From: an uncultured Roseovarius sp.
GTDB lineage: Bacteria > Pseudomonadota > Alphaproteobacteria > Rhodobacterales > Rhodobacteraceae
Direction of reading: 5' to 3'
Length of the DNA: 50,359 nucleotides
NCBI RefSeq assembly: GCF_913057115.1
Contig: NZ_CAJXNN010000027.1
Span: forward strand, 1 to 50,359
The notes beneath the pieces are model-generated. The model did not search any database, had not been told where the DNA came from, and saw only the letters and a program-made list of their open reading frames with translations. Shown here piece after piece: positions 15,174-24,516 of the stretch (within the stretch, counting starts at the first letter, position 1; the number at the start of each line of letters is the position of its first letter). The translations under genes and the position numbers were made by a program.

Positions 15174-17954
15174 TTATTCCGCCGCCACTTGCCCGTCTGC
15201 CGCCTCAACCCGGACCGCCGAGTATTTGAACTCGGGGATCTTGCCATAGGGATCCAGCGCTGGATTGGTCAGGATATTGGCCGCCGCCTCCACGTAGGCA
15301 AAGGGCAGGAAAACCATATCCGGCGCAATGGCCCGGTCGGCGCGGGCCATGACATTGACGCTCCCGCGCTTGGTGGTCAGGCGCACCATACCGCCCGGCT
15401 CCACGCCCAGTTTGCGCAGGGTCGAAGGGTGCAACGAACAGTTCGCTTCGGGCTCCACCGCATCCAAGACACTGGCGCGCCGCGTCATCGACCCGGTGTG
15501 CCAATGCTCCAATTGCCGCCCCGTGGTCAGAACCATCGGGTAATCGGCATCGGGCAGGTCATCGGGCGGGATGACGCTGGCGGGTGTAAACCGCGCGCGC
15601 CCTTCGGGCCGCGGGAAGCCATCGCCAAAGACCACCGGCTCGCCGGGGCCTTCCGGATCATGGCAGGGGTAAGTTACGGCGTTTTCACGCTCCAACCGGT
15701 CCCACGAGATGTTGTTGAGCGATTTCATGTTCAGCTTCATCTCGGCAAAGACATCCGCCGGGCTGTCATAGCCCCATTGCAGGCCCATCCGATTGGCCAG
15801 CTCCACCGTGATCGCCCAATCCTCACGTGCCTCACCCGGGGGGGTGACCGCCGGGCGTCCCATCTGCACCTGACGGTTGGTATTGGTCACCGTGCCGGAT
15901 TTTTCATAGAAGGCCGAGGCGGGCAGGATCACATCGGCATAATTCGCCGTTTCGGTGATGAAGATATCCTGCACCACCAGATGCTCCAGCTTGGCCAGCG
16001 CATCACGCGCATGCTCCACATCCGGGTCCGACATCGCCGGGTTTTCGCCAAGGATATACATCCCCTTGATCTGATCATCGTGCACCGCATCCATGATCTC
16101 GGTCACCGTCAGGCCCTTCTCATCCGAGAAGTCGCCCGAGTTCCAGACCTCGGTAAAGGCATTGCGCACGCCATCGTCGGTCACCGATTGGTAATCGGGC
16201 AGGAACATCGGGATAAGCCCCGCGTCCGAGGCGCCTTGCACGTTGTTCTGACCCCGCAGCGGGTGCAGGCCCGCACCCGGGCGGCCCACCTGCCCCGTCA
16301 TCAGCGCCAGCGAAATCAGGCAGCGCGAGTTATCGGTGCCGTGGATGTGCTGGCTCACGCCCATCCCCCAGAAGATCATCGCGGCCTTGGCACCTGCAAA
16401 ATCGCGCGCCACCTGCCGCAGGGTCTCGGCGGGGATGCCACACAACTCTTGCATCTTTTCAGGCGGGAACTGCGCCAGATGCTCTTTCTCGGCCTCCCAG
16501 TTCTCGGTGAAGGCCTCGATATATTGCTGGTCGTAGAGCCCCTCTTCGACGATCACATGCATGATCGCGTTGAGCATCGAAACATCCGCCCCCGGCTTGA
16601 ACTGCAACATATGCGTCGCGAACCGGCGCAAGCCCACACCCCGCGGGTCCATGACAATCAGCTTGCCACCACGCTTGGTGAACTGCTTGAAATAGGTCGC
16701 GGCGACGGGGTGGTTTTCAATCGGGTTGGCCCCGATCACGATCGCCACATCGGCGTTCTCAATCTCGTTGAAGGTGGCCGTCACAGCGCCCGAGCCGACG
16801 TTCTCCATCAGCGCGGCAACCGACGACGCATGGCACAGCCGCGTGCAGTGATCGACGTTGTTGTGGCCAAAGCCCTGCCGGATGAATTTCTGGAAGAGGT
16901 ACGCCTCTTCGTTGGTGCATTTGGCACTGCCGAAGCCCGCCACCGACTTGCCGCCATGCTCATCCTTCAGGCGTTTCAGCCCACCGGCGGCCAGATCCAG
17001 CGCCTCGTCCCACTCCGCCTCGCGGAAGAACTGCTGCCAGTTGCCCGGGTCCACGTTCAGCCCCTTGTCCGGCGCATCCTCGCGCCGAATGAGCGGCTTG
17101 GTCAGGCGGTGATCGTGGTGGATGTAGTCAAAGCCAAAGCGCCCCTTCACACAAAGGCGGCCTTCGTTCGCGGGGCCATTGATCCCCTCGACGTATTTCA
17201 CCTTACCGTCCTTGACCTTGAGGCTCACCTGACAACCCACGCCACAGAACGGACAAACACTATCGACTTCGCTGTCATAATCGGCGCTGTCGCCGACTTG
17301 CGCCTCATCCACCACCGTGGCGGGCATCAAGGCCCCGGTCGGGCAGGCCTGCACACATTCGCCACAGGCGACACAGGTGCTGGCGCCCATCGGATCGTCG
17401 AAATCGAAGACCGGATAGGCATCATGCCCCCGGCCCGCCATGCCGATCACGTCGTTGACCTGCACATCGCGGCAGGCGCGCACGCAAAGATTACACTGAA
17501 TGCAGGCGTCCAGATTGACACGCATCGCCACATGGCTGTCATCCAGAAGCGGCACGCGGTCCTGTTCCAGCTTGGGAAAGCGGCTTTCCGTGACACCGTT
17601 CAGCTCGGCCATATCCCACAGGTGGCTCGATTGGTCATGCGAGGTATCGCGCTCGGGCTGGTCGGCCAGCAAAAGCTCCATCACCATCTTGCGCGAGGTT
17701 TCGGCACGCGCCGAATCCGTGGTCACCACCATGCCATCGGCGGCCTCGCGAATGCAGGAGGCCACAAGCGTGCGCTCGCCTTCCACCTCGACCATGCAGG
17801 CCCGGCAGTTTCCGTCCGGCTTGTACCCCGGCGCAGGCTTGTGACACAGGTGCGGAATCGTCAGACCCCGGCCATTGGCCACTTCCCAAAGGGTCATGCC
17901 TTTCTCGGCTTCAACTTCCTTGCCGTTCAGGGTCAGTTTGATGGTCTCGGACAT
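15174..17954 (-). CDS. fdhA: Formate dehydrogenase alpha subunit (Mo/W-bis-MGD, Cys-type)
   Basis: A 926-residue molybdopterin oxidoreductase of the NAD-linked formate dehydrogenase alpha type. The N-terminal [2Fe-2S] ferredoxin domain has Cys37, 50, 53 and 67. Two [4Fe-4S] motifs follow (Cys151/154/157/161 and Cys194/197/200/204), then the cluster next to the cofactor (Cys234/237/241/268). The active-site motif CTRLCHASS puts a cysteine at residue 374 and histidine at 375, so this is not a selenocysteine enzyme. The start at 17954 follows AGGAGG. The NADH-binding (FdsB-like) and FdsG-like subunits and the FdhD maturation gene are not adjacent, so its electron acceptor is uncertain. Confidence 0.88.
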   Translation of the reverse strand: MSETIKLTLNGKEVEAEKGMTLWEVANGRGLTIPHLCHKPAPGYKPDGNCRACMVEVEGERTLVASCIREAADGMVVTTDSARAETSRKMVMELLLADQPERDTSHDQSSHLWDMAELNGVTESRFPKLEQDRVPLLDDSHVAMRVNLDACIQCNLCVRACRDVQVNDVIGMAGRGHDAYPVFDFDDPMGASTCVACGECVQACPTGALMPATVVDEAQVGDSADYDSEVDSVCPFCGVGCQVSLKVKDGKVKYVEGINGPANEGRLCVKGRFGFDYIHHDHRLTKPLIRREDAPDKGLNVDPGNWQQFFREAEWDEALDLAAGGLKRLKDEHGGKSVAGFGSAKCTNEEAYLFQKFIRQGFGHNNVDHCTRLCHASSVAALMENVGSGAVTATFNEIENADVAIVIGANPIENHPVAATYFKQFTKRGGKLIVMDPRGVGLRRFATHMLQFKPGADVSMLNAIMHVIVEEGLYDQQYIEAFTENWEAEKEHLAQFPPEKMQELCGIPAETLRQVARDFAGAKAAMIFWGMGVSQHIHGTDNSRCLISLALMTGQVGRPGAGLHPLRGQNNVQGASDAGLIPMFLPDYQSVTDDGVRNAFTEVWNSGDFSDEKGLTVTEIMDAVHDDQIKGMYILGENPAMSDPDVEHARDALAKLEHLVVQDIFITETANYADVILPASAFYEKSGTVTNTNRQVQMGRPAVTPPGEAREDWAITVELANRMGLQWGYDSPADVFAEMKLNMKSLNNISWDRLERENAVTYPCHDPEGPGEPVVFGDGFPRPEGRARFTPASVIPPDDLPDADYPMVLTTGRQLEHWHTGSMTRRASVLDAVEPEANCSLHPSTLRKLGVEPGGMVRLTTKRGSVNVMARADRAIAPDMVFLPFAYVEAAANILTNPALDPYGKIPEFKYSAVRVEAADGQVAAE

Positions 17955-18154
17955 GGCGCGCCTCCTTGCTGATGCATGGTAAAGCACGTGCGACAAATTG
18001 GGAGTCTTACAATCCCGACACCTCGCCGCGAATTTGCGCCGTGAAAGGCGCGTAAGTTTCCGATCCGCAACAGATTGCGCCTTGGGAAAAATCCCGCGCG
18101 CCGCCTTCCAAGTCCAGCCGCGCTATCCTATGCATGGGCGTCGGAGGGAAACGC

Positions 18155-18808
18155 ATGACCGAAATCACACTGGTTCGGCACGGACAGGCCAATGCGGCGG
18201 CCAAGGACCCGGACAGTTACGATTACCTGTCCGATCTGGGCCATGATCAGGCTCGGTGGCTGGGCGACTATATCGCGCCCTTGGGCCAATATGACCGCGT
18301 GATCTCCGGCACCCTGCGCCGCCAGTTGGGCACCGCCGAAGGGGCCAACCCCACCGGCCTGCCCCATACCCACGATGCCCGCCTCAATGAACTGGATTAC
18401 TACGGCCTCGCCCATTCCCTGCGCGACAGCCACGGCATCCCCTTCCCCGACAGCCCCGAAGGTTTCGCCGCCCATGTGCCGCATGTTCTCGATGTCTGGC
18501 GCTCGGGCGGCATGTCGCCCGATCTGGAAAGCTACGAGGCGTTTCGCACGCGCATCACCGAGTCGCTAAACGAAATCGCCAAGGATGGTCCCGGCGCGCT
18601 CGTCGTCACCTCCACCGGTGTCATCGCCACGCTGACGGCCATTGCCCTTGGGCTGGACACCTCGGCGAAAACCAAGATGTTCCTGACCGTGGCCCATACC
18701 TCCATGCATAAATTCGAACTGCGCCGCGATGGGGTTTACCTCACCCAATACGGGGCGACACCACACCTCGATGCGCCCGACCGGGCCTTTGCCCGCACTT
18801 TCGTCTGA
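18155..18808 (+). CDS. Histidine phosphatase superfamily protein
   Basis: A 217-residue phosphoglycerate-mutase-like protein. The catalytic motif LVRHGQAN is at residues 6-13, and a second histidine lies in TVAHTSMHKF. Substrates in this superfamily are diverse and cannot be assigned here. The start at 18155 follows GGAGG. It heads a tight rightward operon: 13 bp to the GST gene, then two saccharopine dehydrogenases. Confidence 0.85.
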   Translation: MTEITLVRHGQANAAAKDPDSYDYLSDLGHDQARWLGDYIAPLGQYDRVISGTLRRQLGTAEGANPTGLPHTHDARLNELDYYGLAHSLRDSHGIPFPDSPEGFAAHVPHVLDVWRSGGMSPDLESYEAFRTRITESLNEIAKDGPGALVVTSTGVIATLTAIALGLDTSAKTKMFLTVAHTSMHKFELRRDGVYLTQYGATPHLDAPDRAFARTFV

Positions 18809-18821
18809 AAGGCCTGACCCT

Positions 18822-19439
18822 ATGAAGTTCTACTACGCCCCCAAAACCATTTCCGTCGCCACCGCCGTGATGCTCGAAGAAACCGGCCTGCCCTACGAAG
18901 GCATCCGCGTCGATTTCGCCGCTGGCGAACAAACCAGCCCCGAATACCTTGCCATCAACCCCAAGGGCCGGGTGCCCGCCCTCGTGACCGACGCGGGTAT
19001 CCTGACCGAGACCGGCGCGATCCTCGAATACCTCGCCACCCAAGCCCCCGACAAGGTGACCCTGCCCAGCGACCCGTGGCAGGCCGCGCAACTGCGCAGC
19101 GTGATGTATTACCTCGCCTCGACCTTCCACGTGAACCACGCCCACCTGCGGCGCGGCCACCGCTGGGCGAACGAGGAAAGCTCCCTGCGCGACATGACCG
19201 CCAAGGTGCCCGAAACCATGGCCGCCTCCGCACGCTTCATCGAGGAAAACTGCGCCCTTACACCCTTCGTCATGGGTAAGGCTATCACCCCCGCCGACCC
19301 TTGGCTTTTCGCCATTTGCACATGGCTTGAAGGCGATGGCGTGGACATCACCAAAACCCCGAAACTCGCCGCGCATTTCGCGATGATGAACGCCCGCCCA
19401 TCCGTCGCCGCCGTGCGCAAGATGGGCCTTCTGGACTAA
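18822..19439 (+). CDS. Glutathione S-transferase family protein
   Basis: A 205-residue protein with a thioredoxin-fold N-terminus (MKFYYAPKTISVATAVMLEETGLPYE), the conserved cis-proline region INPKGRVPAL and TETGAILEYLA for glutathione binding, and an all-helical C-terminal domain. It likely conjugates or isomerises an unknown electrophile. It is second in the operon, 11 bp before the first saccharopine dehydrogenase. Confidence 0.88.
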   Translation: MKFYYAPKTISVATAVMLEETGLPYEGIRVDFAAGEQTSPEYLAINPKGRVPALVTDAGILTETGAILEYLATQAPDKVTLPSDPWQAAQLRSVMYYLASTFHVNHAHLRRGHRWANEESSLRDMTAKVPETMAASARFIEENCALTPFVMGKAITPADPWLFAICTWLEGDGVDITKTPKLAAHFAMMNARPSVAAVRKMGLLD

Positions 19440-19450
19440 GGATAACAGGC

Positions 19451-20506
19451 ATGACACACCTCTGGGTCCGATCCGAGCAACGCCCCAACGAAGACCGCAC
19501 CGGCCTGACCCCCGAAGGCGCGGAAAAACTCATCGCCAAGGGCCTGCGCGTCACGGTCGAAGAAAGCAGCAGCCGCATCATCCCGATTGACGGCTACCGC
19601 GAGGCGGGATGCGAGATTGCGCCGGAAAATTCATGGCCCGATGCCCCCCGAGATGCCATCATCTTCGGCCTCAAGGAGCTGCCCGACGATGGCACCCCCC
19701 TGCCGCATCGCCACATCATGTTCGGCCATGCCTTCAAGGGCCAGCACTCGGGCCGCCGCCTTCTGGAACGCTTCAAGGCCGGGGGCGGCACGCTTTACGA
19801 TCTGGAATACCTCGTCGATGAAAAAGGCCGCCGCGTCGCCGCTTTCGGCTATTGGGCGGGCTACGCGGGCGCGGCGGTCAGCCTCATGGCATGGGCGGCG
19901 CAAAAATCCGGCGGCCTCTGCGGCCCGGTCTCGGCCTACCCCGACAAAGACGCGATGCTGGCCGATCTGGCGCAACAACTCGACGCCACCAGCCTGCCCC
20001 GCCCCTCAGCTATCGTCATCGGCGCGTTGGGGCGCGTCGGCACGGGCGCCGCCGACCTCTGCACCGCCATGGATGTCACCCCCACCCGCTGGGATATGCA
20101 GGAAACCGCCCACGGCGGCCCCTTCCCCGAAATCCTCGCGCATGACATCTTCCTGAACTGCATCTTCGCACGCCCCGGCACGCCCGTGTTCGTCCCGAAA
20201 GACGCGCTCACGGCGGATCGCGCCCTCTCGGTCATCGGCGATGTCGCCTGCGACCCGGATAGCGATTACAACCCTGTGCCGGTCTATAGGCAGGCCACCA
20301 CTTGGGATGCCCCGGCCACCCGCGTGCACGACACACCGCCGCTGGACGTCATGGCAATCGACAACCTGCCCTCCCTCCTGCCGCTGGAATCGTCGCAGGA
20401 CTACGCCGAACAACTCTTGCCTTCGCTCCTGACCCTCGACACCCTGACCGAAGGTGTCTGGGCACGGGCCGAGGCCACATTCAACGACAACATGAAAGGT
20501 ATCTGA
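19451..20506 (+). CDS. Saccharopine dehydrogenase, NAD+, L-lysine-forming type
   Basis: A 351-residue enzyme resembling fungal Lys1. The alanine-dehydrogenase-like N-terminus (WVRSEQRPNEDRTGLTPEGAEKLI) is followed by the catalytic Lys in FGLKELP and His in FGHAFKGQ. The nucleotide-binding stretch VIGALGRVGTGA lies in the second half. It interconverts saccharopine with lysine and 2-oxoglutarate. Only 3 bp separate it from a second, unrelated saccharopine dehydrogenase, so the two could together carry lysine to 2-aminoadipate semialdehyde. Confidence 0.88.
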   Translation: MTHLWVRSEQRPNEDRTGLTPEGAEKLIAKGLRVTVEESSSRIIPIDGYREAGCEIAPENSWPDAPRDAIIFGLKELPDDGTPLPHRHIMFGHAFKGQHSGRRLLERFKAGGGTLYDLEYLVDEKGRRVAAFGYWAGYAGAAVSLMAWAAQKSGGLCGPVSAYPDKDAMLADLAQQLDATSLPRPSAIVIGALGRVGTGAADLCTAMDVTPTRWDMQETAHGGPFPEILAHDIFLNCIFARPGTPVFVPKDALTADRALSVIGDVACDPDSDYNPVPVYRQATTWDAPATRVHDTPPLDVMAIDNLPSLLPLESSQDYAEQLLPSLLTLDTLTEGVWARAEATFNDNMKGI

Positions 20507-20509
20507 GCG

Positions 20510-21652
20510 ATGACAATTCACTGGTGCGGCACTGGCCTTTCGGCCATCCCCGGGCTCCGTCGCCTGATCAAGGCGGGCCACGACATCTGCGTCTGGAACC
20601 GCTCGACCGACAAGGCACAAGCCGCCGTGGGCGACCTCACGGACAAGATCAAAGCCTTCGATTTCGACACCCTCTCGGGCGAGGTCTCCGAGGGCGATCT
20701 GGTGGTCTCCATGCTGCCCGGCGACTGGCATGTGCCGCTGGCCGAAATGTGCATCAACAAGGGCGCGCATTTCGTCTCAAGCTCCTACATCGCACCGGAA
20801 ATGCGCGCGCTACATGCCAAGGCTGTCGTGCGCGGTATCTGTGCCGTCAATGAAATCGGGCTTGATCCGGGCATCGACCACCTGATGGCGCATCACCTCG
20901 TGGCCGACTACAAAGCCTCCGACGCTTACGATCCTGAAAATGACCTCAGCTTCATTTCCTACTGCGGCGGCATCCCGAAAACCCCCAACCCCTTCCGGTA
21001 CAAGTTCAGCTGGTCGCCCTTGGGCGTGCTCAAGGCGCTGCGCTCCCCCTCGCGCTCCATCCGCGACTTCGAGGAACTCAACGTCGCTCGCCCATGGGAC
21101 GCGATCAGCAGCTACACCGCGCCGCTGCCCGAGGCGGAAACATTCGAGGTCTACCCCAACCGCGATTCCATTCCCTTCATGGAGGATTACCAATTCGCCC
21201 CCGACTGGCGGGTCAAACAATTCGTCCGCGGCACCCTGCGCCTGAATGGCTGGACCGAGGCTTGGGCCGATGTCTTCCGCGAAATCGAAACGCTGGAAGG
21301 CGAAGCCGGTGAGGCCCGCCTCAAGGAAATGTCCGATCAGTTCTGGCGCGAGAACGCCTATGACGAAGGCGAGCCTGACCGGGTGGTGCTCTGCGTCTCG
21401 CTCAAAGCCGAACGCGACGGTAAAACCGTCTGGCACAAGACATACGTGATGGACGCATGGGGCGATGAGGATGGCACCGCCATGGCGCGGCTCGTCTCGA
21501 TCCCCCTGTCGCTGGCCATCGAATCCGTCTTGGGTGGCGAGATCGAACCGGGCGTCTCCCCCGCCCCGAACGACCCCGCCTTGGTGGAACGCTACTTGGG
21601 CGAAGTGAGCAAACTCGCCCAACACCTCGCCGTGGTCGACCACCTCGCCTAA
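20510..21652 (+). CDS. Saccharopine dehydrogenase/reductase (Lys9-like, L-glutamate-forming)
   Basis: A 380-residue protein of the saccharopine dehydrogenase NADP-binding family. The N-terminus MTIHWCGTGLSAIPGLRRLI carries a Rossmann glycine pattern, followed by DLVVSMLPGDWHVPLAEMC and the family's NEIGLDPGIDHLMA segment with its conserved GxDPGxxH. The Lys9-type reaction cleaves saccharopine to glutamate and aminoadipate semialdehyde. It ends the operon; three perfect hairpins follow before the convergent regulator. Confidence 0.87.
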   Translation: MTIHWCGTGLSAIPGLRRLIKAGHDICVWNRSTDKAQAAVGDLTDKIKAFDFDTLSGEVSEGDLVVSMLPGDWHVPLAEMCINKGAHFVSSSYIAPEMRALHAKAVVRGICAVNEIGLDPGIDHLMAHHLVADYKASDAYDPENDLSFISYCGGIPKTPNPFRYKFSWSPLGVLKALRSPSRSIRDFEELNVARPWDAISSYTAPLPEAETFEVYPNRDSIPFMEDYQFAPDWRVKQFVRGTLRLNGWTEAWADVFREIETLEGEAGEARLKEMSDQFWRENAYDEGEPDRVVLCVSLKAERDGKTVWHKTYVMDAWGDEDGTAMARLVSIPLSLAIESVLGGEIEPGVSPAPNDPALVERYLGEVSKLAQHLAVVDHLA

Positions 21653-21667
21653 GGTACAACACCCGTA

Positions 21668-21740
21668 GGGTGCGCAGTCTCTGCGCACCCAAACCGATTT
21701 CTTCAAAAGAAATCGGTCCGAAATCTTTTAAAGATTTCGG
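21668..21740. terminator. Three consecutive perfect hairpins between convergent genes
   Basis: GGGTGCGCAG/CTGCGCACCC (21668-21690), ACCGATTTCTT/AAGAAATCGGT (21693-21717) and CCGAAATCTT/AAGATTTCGG (21718-21740) each have 10-11 perfect pairs and 3-nt loops. They nearly fill the 90-bp gap between the saccharopine operon and the convergent lrp-like gene. The AT-rich 3' arms could act in both directions. Confidence 0.7.
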
Positions 21741-21742
21741 CC

Positions 21743-22204
21743 TCAAACCGGCAGCGCGGTGGTCTCTTTCAAATCCTCCATAACGAAGCTGGCCGAGACA
21801 TCGGCGATCTGCACCTTCTCGATCAGGCGCTGATAAAACCGGTCATAGGCCACCATATCGGCCACCCTGACCCGCAGCACGTAATCCAAATCCCCGCTCA
21901 TCCGCTGCGCCGACATGATCTCGGGCATCTCGCGCACGGCCCGGCGAAAGGCCTCCAGCCATTTGGCGCTATGGTCATTGGTTCGGATCAGAACAAGCGC
22001 CTGCAAGGCCAGCCCAAGCGCCTGAGGGTCCACGATGGCCACCCGCTTTTGAATGATCCCATCCGCTTCAAGCCGCTTCACCCGCCGCCAACAGGCATTA
22101 CGCGACAGATTCACATTCTCGGCAAGCTGATCCACGCTCAGCGAGGCGTCACGCTGAAGCAGGTTGAGGATTTTTCGATCAATATCGTCGATCATTTGAA
22201 CCAT
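21743..22204 (-). CDS. Lrp/AsnC-family transcriptional regulator
   Basis: A 153-residue regulator with an N-terminal winged helix (IDRKILNLLQRDASLSVDQLAENVNLSRNACWRRVKRLE) and a C-terminal RAM ligand-binding domain (about 65-150). Such proteins bind amino acids and often control neighbouring amino-acid genes. Lysine-pathway control is a reasonable inference because the saccharopine operon converges on it. A second ATG 9 bp inside (22195) could be the true start; neither has a strong ribosome site. Confidence 0.88.
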   Translation of the reverse strand: MVQMIDDIDRKILNLLQRDASLSVDQLAENVNLSRNACWRRVKRLEADGIIQKRVAIVDPQALGLALQALVLIRTNDHSAKWLEAFRRAVREMPEIMSAQRMSGDLDYVLRVRVADMVAYDRFYQRLIEKVQIADVSASFVMEDLKETTALPV

Positions 22205-22312
22205 AAACGGGATATTATCTCAACTTAACCCGAACTGAAAATGCAATTTGGGACACTTGCTTAGACGCCATCGCATAAATTACCCCAAACACCGCGAACA
22301 GGAGGCCAAAAC

Positions 22313-22525
22313 ATGACCCGCACATTCCAGCGTATCTTTGTCGAACACCCGCAATCCGTCGATGAAACCTATTTTCAACACATGCGCTTTGCCGGATGGT
22401 TCGCCGCGCAACTTCTGGGCGCAGGCTTTGCCGCCCTCGTACACGCGGTCATTCCCTGCCTCTTTGAAAAAACCGCCAGCCGCATGATCCAAAACATGCA
22501 CGCCCGGCTGACCAATCGGCGCTGA
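22313..22525 (+). CDS. Small DUF6356-like protein
   Basis: A 70-residue protein starting MTRTFQRIFVEHPQSVDETYFQHMRFAGWF, a pattern I associate with the DUF6356 family (HPxSVxExYxxH). A hydrophobic stretch lies at about 29-50, so it may be membrane-associated. The function is unknown. Start support is good, with AGGAGG seven bases upstream. It is divergent from the lrp-like gene. Confidence 0.8.
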   Translation: MTRTFQRIFVEHPQSVDETYFQHMRFAGWFAAQLLGAGFAALVHAVIPCLFEKTASRMIQNMHARLTNRR

Positions 22526-22541
22526 CACGCTGGTAGCAAAA

Positions 22542-22698
22542 CGTACGAAACGCGCGTACGTTTTGTACGTTTCTCACCGCGCGCCCTGTTAATTCCGGGG
22601 GGTGCGGTAAAAAATACCGACGCAATACCGACGTGAAACCGACGCGATGCAGACAGGGGTTTTTGTCGTTAATACAGTGGCTTAGGCCCGATTCGCGG
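22542..22698. repeat. Dispersed 155-bp element, copy 2 (CGTACG inverted repeat plus 11-bp iterons)
   Basis: This matches the copy at 277-432 in order and spacing. It opens with CAAAACGTACG and CGTACGTTTTG (a perfect 11-bp inverted repeat, 7-nt spacer), then GTTTCTCACCGCGCG, then 11-bp units ATACCGACGNN at 22614, 22625 and 22636 with a partial unit at 22647, then GGGGTTTTT and CGTTAA, and ends in a shared CCCGATTCGCG. It lies between the DUF6356-like gene and the nadE stop, so unlike copy 1 it is not upstream of a gene on its own strand. Confidence 0.7.
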
Positions 22699-22701
22699 GT
22701 C

Positions 22702-24360
22702 TTAGGTCGGATCGCGCCACCGGTTAACAATCGGATACCGCCGATCCAACCAGAACGCCCGCTTGGAAAGCCGCGTGCCCGGGGCTGACTGGAACCGTTT
22801 GTATTCCGAGATATAAAGCAGGTGCTCCACGCGCTTTGCCTCGTCGCGGTCATACCCTGCGGCCACGCAATCGGCGATGCTGCCGTCCTGATCCACAAGG
22901 ATATCAAGGATACCATCCAGCACCGCGTATTCCGGTAAGCTGTCCTCGTCCTTCTGATCGGGGGCCAGTTCGGCACTGGGCGGGCGGTCGATGATCCGCT
23001 GCGGGATAACCACTCCACCGGGGCCTTGCATCCAGTCACGATGCTCCTCATTGCGCCAGCGGCAAGTCTCAAAGACACGAGTTTTATACATGTCTTTCAA
23101 CGGGTTATATCCACCGGACATATCGCCATAAATGGTCGCATAGCCCACGGCGACCTCGGATTTATTGCCTGTCGTCAACAGCATTTCACCGAACTTGTTG
23201 CTGATCGCCATCAACAACAATCCCCGCAACCGCGACTGGATATTCTCCTCGGTCACATTGGGTTCTGTGCCCTCGAATAGCGGGGCCAGCGTGTTGGTGA
23301 TCGCCTCCCGCCCCTCTGCAATCGGAACAAAATCATACCGGCAGCCAAGGTTTTCCGCCAGCGCTTTGGCATCCTCAAGCGAGATGTCGGCGGTGTATTC
23401 AGAAGGCAGCATCACGCAGCGCACGTTTTCCGGGCCGAGCGCATCCACGGCCACCGTCGCCACCAAGGCCGAGTCGATTCCACCCGATAAGCCCAACAAA
23501 ACCTTGGAAAATCCCGTTTTGCGCATGTAATCCCGCAAGGCCAGAACCATGGCATGATAGTCCTGCTCATGCGCCTTTGGGATTGGTGCAAGACCGCCCT
23601 TCTCGATACGCCAGCCATCAGGCCCGCGCACCATATCCACATGCGCGATCCCCTCTTGCATCAGTGGCATTTGCAGCGCCAGTTCACCACCGGGGTTCAA
23701 GGCGAATGTGCCGCCATCAAACACCTGATCGTCCTGCGCGCCCACGAGGTTAAGGTATATCAGCGGCAATCCCGTCTCGACCACGCGCGACACCATAAGC
23801 TGATGCCGAACCGCCAATTTGTCGCGGTAATAGGGCGAACCGTTTGGAACCAAAAGGAATTCTGCCCCCGTTTCGGCCAGCGTTTCGGCCACATCTTCGT
23901 ACCAGCTATCCTCGCAAATGGGCGAGCCGATCCGAACACCGTCTACAGCGTAAGGCCCATTGACCGCACCCGAAGCATAGAGCCGCTCTTCATCGAAGAC
24001 GGTTTCATTCGGCAAATGATGCTTAAGCACACAGGCCGTGATCCGCCCGCCTGACAGAATGTAATACGCATTGAAAAGGCTTGCCCCTTCAAGTGCCGGA
24101 CCACCGATACCAAGCGCGGGACCATCCGCACATTCCTGCGCCAAAACCTCAATCGCGGCAATTGCGGCTTGATGGAAAACTGGTTTCATTACAAGGTCTT
24201 GGGTATTGTAACCCGTGATGAACATCTCCGGCAGCGCGACCAGATTTGCGCCTGCCTGCTTGCCTGCCTCCCAAGCTGCACGCGCTTGGGTGGCATTGCC
24301 GTCAATATCACCCACGGTCGGGTTCAGCTGCGCCAATGTCAGGCGAAAGCGATCAGACAT
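22702..24360 (-). CDS. nadE: Glutamine-dependent NAD+ synthetase
   Basis: A 552-residue two-domain enzyme. The N-terminal nitrilase-type glutaminase has the catalytic triad Glu45, Lys113 and Cys149. The C-terminal NAD synthase domain has the ATP-pyrophosphatase P-loop SGGIDS at 292-297 and the expected TGNKSEVAVGYATIYGDMSGG motif. It amidates nicotinic acid adenine dinucleotide to NAD+ with ammonia from glutamine. Length is full. It is transcribed alone, divergent from the MORN gene, with the 155-bp repeat beyond its stop. Confidence 0.95.
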   Translation of the reverse strand: MSDRFRLTLAQLNPTVGDIDGNATQARAAWEAGKQAGANLVALPEMFITGYNTQDLVMKPVFHQAAIAAIEVLAQECADGPALGIGGPALEGASLFNAYYILSGGRITACVLKHHLPNETVFDEERLYASGAVNGPYAVDGVRIGSPICEDSWYEDVAETLAETGAEFLLVPNGSPYYRDKLAVRHQLMVSRVVETGLPLIYLNLVGAQDDQVFDGGTFALNPGGELALQMPLMQEGIAHVDMVRGPDGWRIEKGGLAPIPKAHEQDYHAMVLALRDYMRKTGFSKVLLGLSGGIDSALVATVAVDALGPENVRCVMLPSEYTADISLEDAKALAENLGCRYDFVPIAEGREAITNTLAPLFEGTEPNVTEENIQSRLRGLLLMAISNKFGEMLLTTGNKSEVAVGYATIYGDMSGGYNPLKDMYKTRVFETCRWRNEEHRDWMQGPGGVVIPQRIIDRPPSAELAPDQKDEDSLPEYAVLDGILDILVDQDGSIADCVAAGYDRDEAKRVEHLLYISEYKRFQSAPGTRLSKRAFWLDRRYPIVNRWRDPT

Positions 24361-24516
24361 GCATTTACCCCCGGGCTTGCATTCTGCGCCAGATTTAGCA
24401 GATCGTCGCGCAAGGGAAAGCCGATTTGGGCAAAAGCCGTTGTCAGCCCTGCGCGCCTCCTCTAAATTTCCCCAAAGCCGCTACACTGTGGCGTGCCGGG
24501 GCATTGGGGGCAGTCT

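Noticed and set aside
15189..17972. A 927-codon open frame antisense to the formate dehydrogenase gene
   Set aside because: GC-rich third positions keep the opposite strand free of stops. The plus-strand product has no recognisable domain, while the minus strand encodes all cluster motifs.
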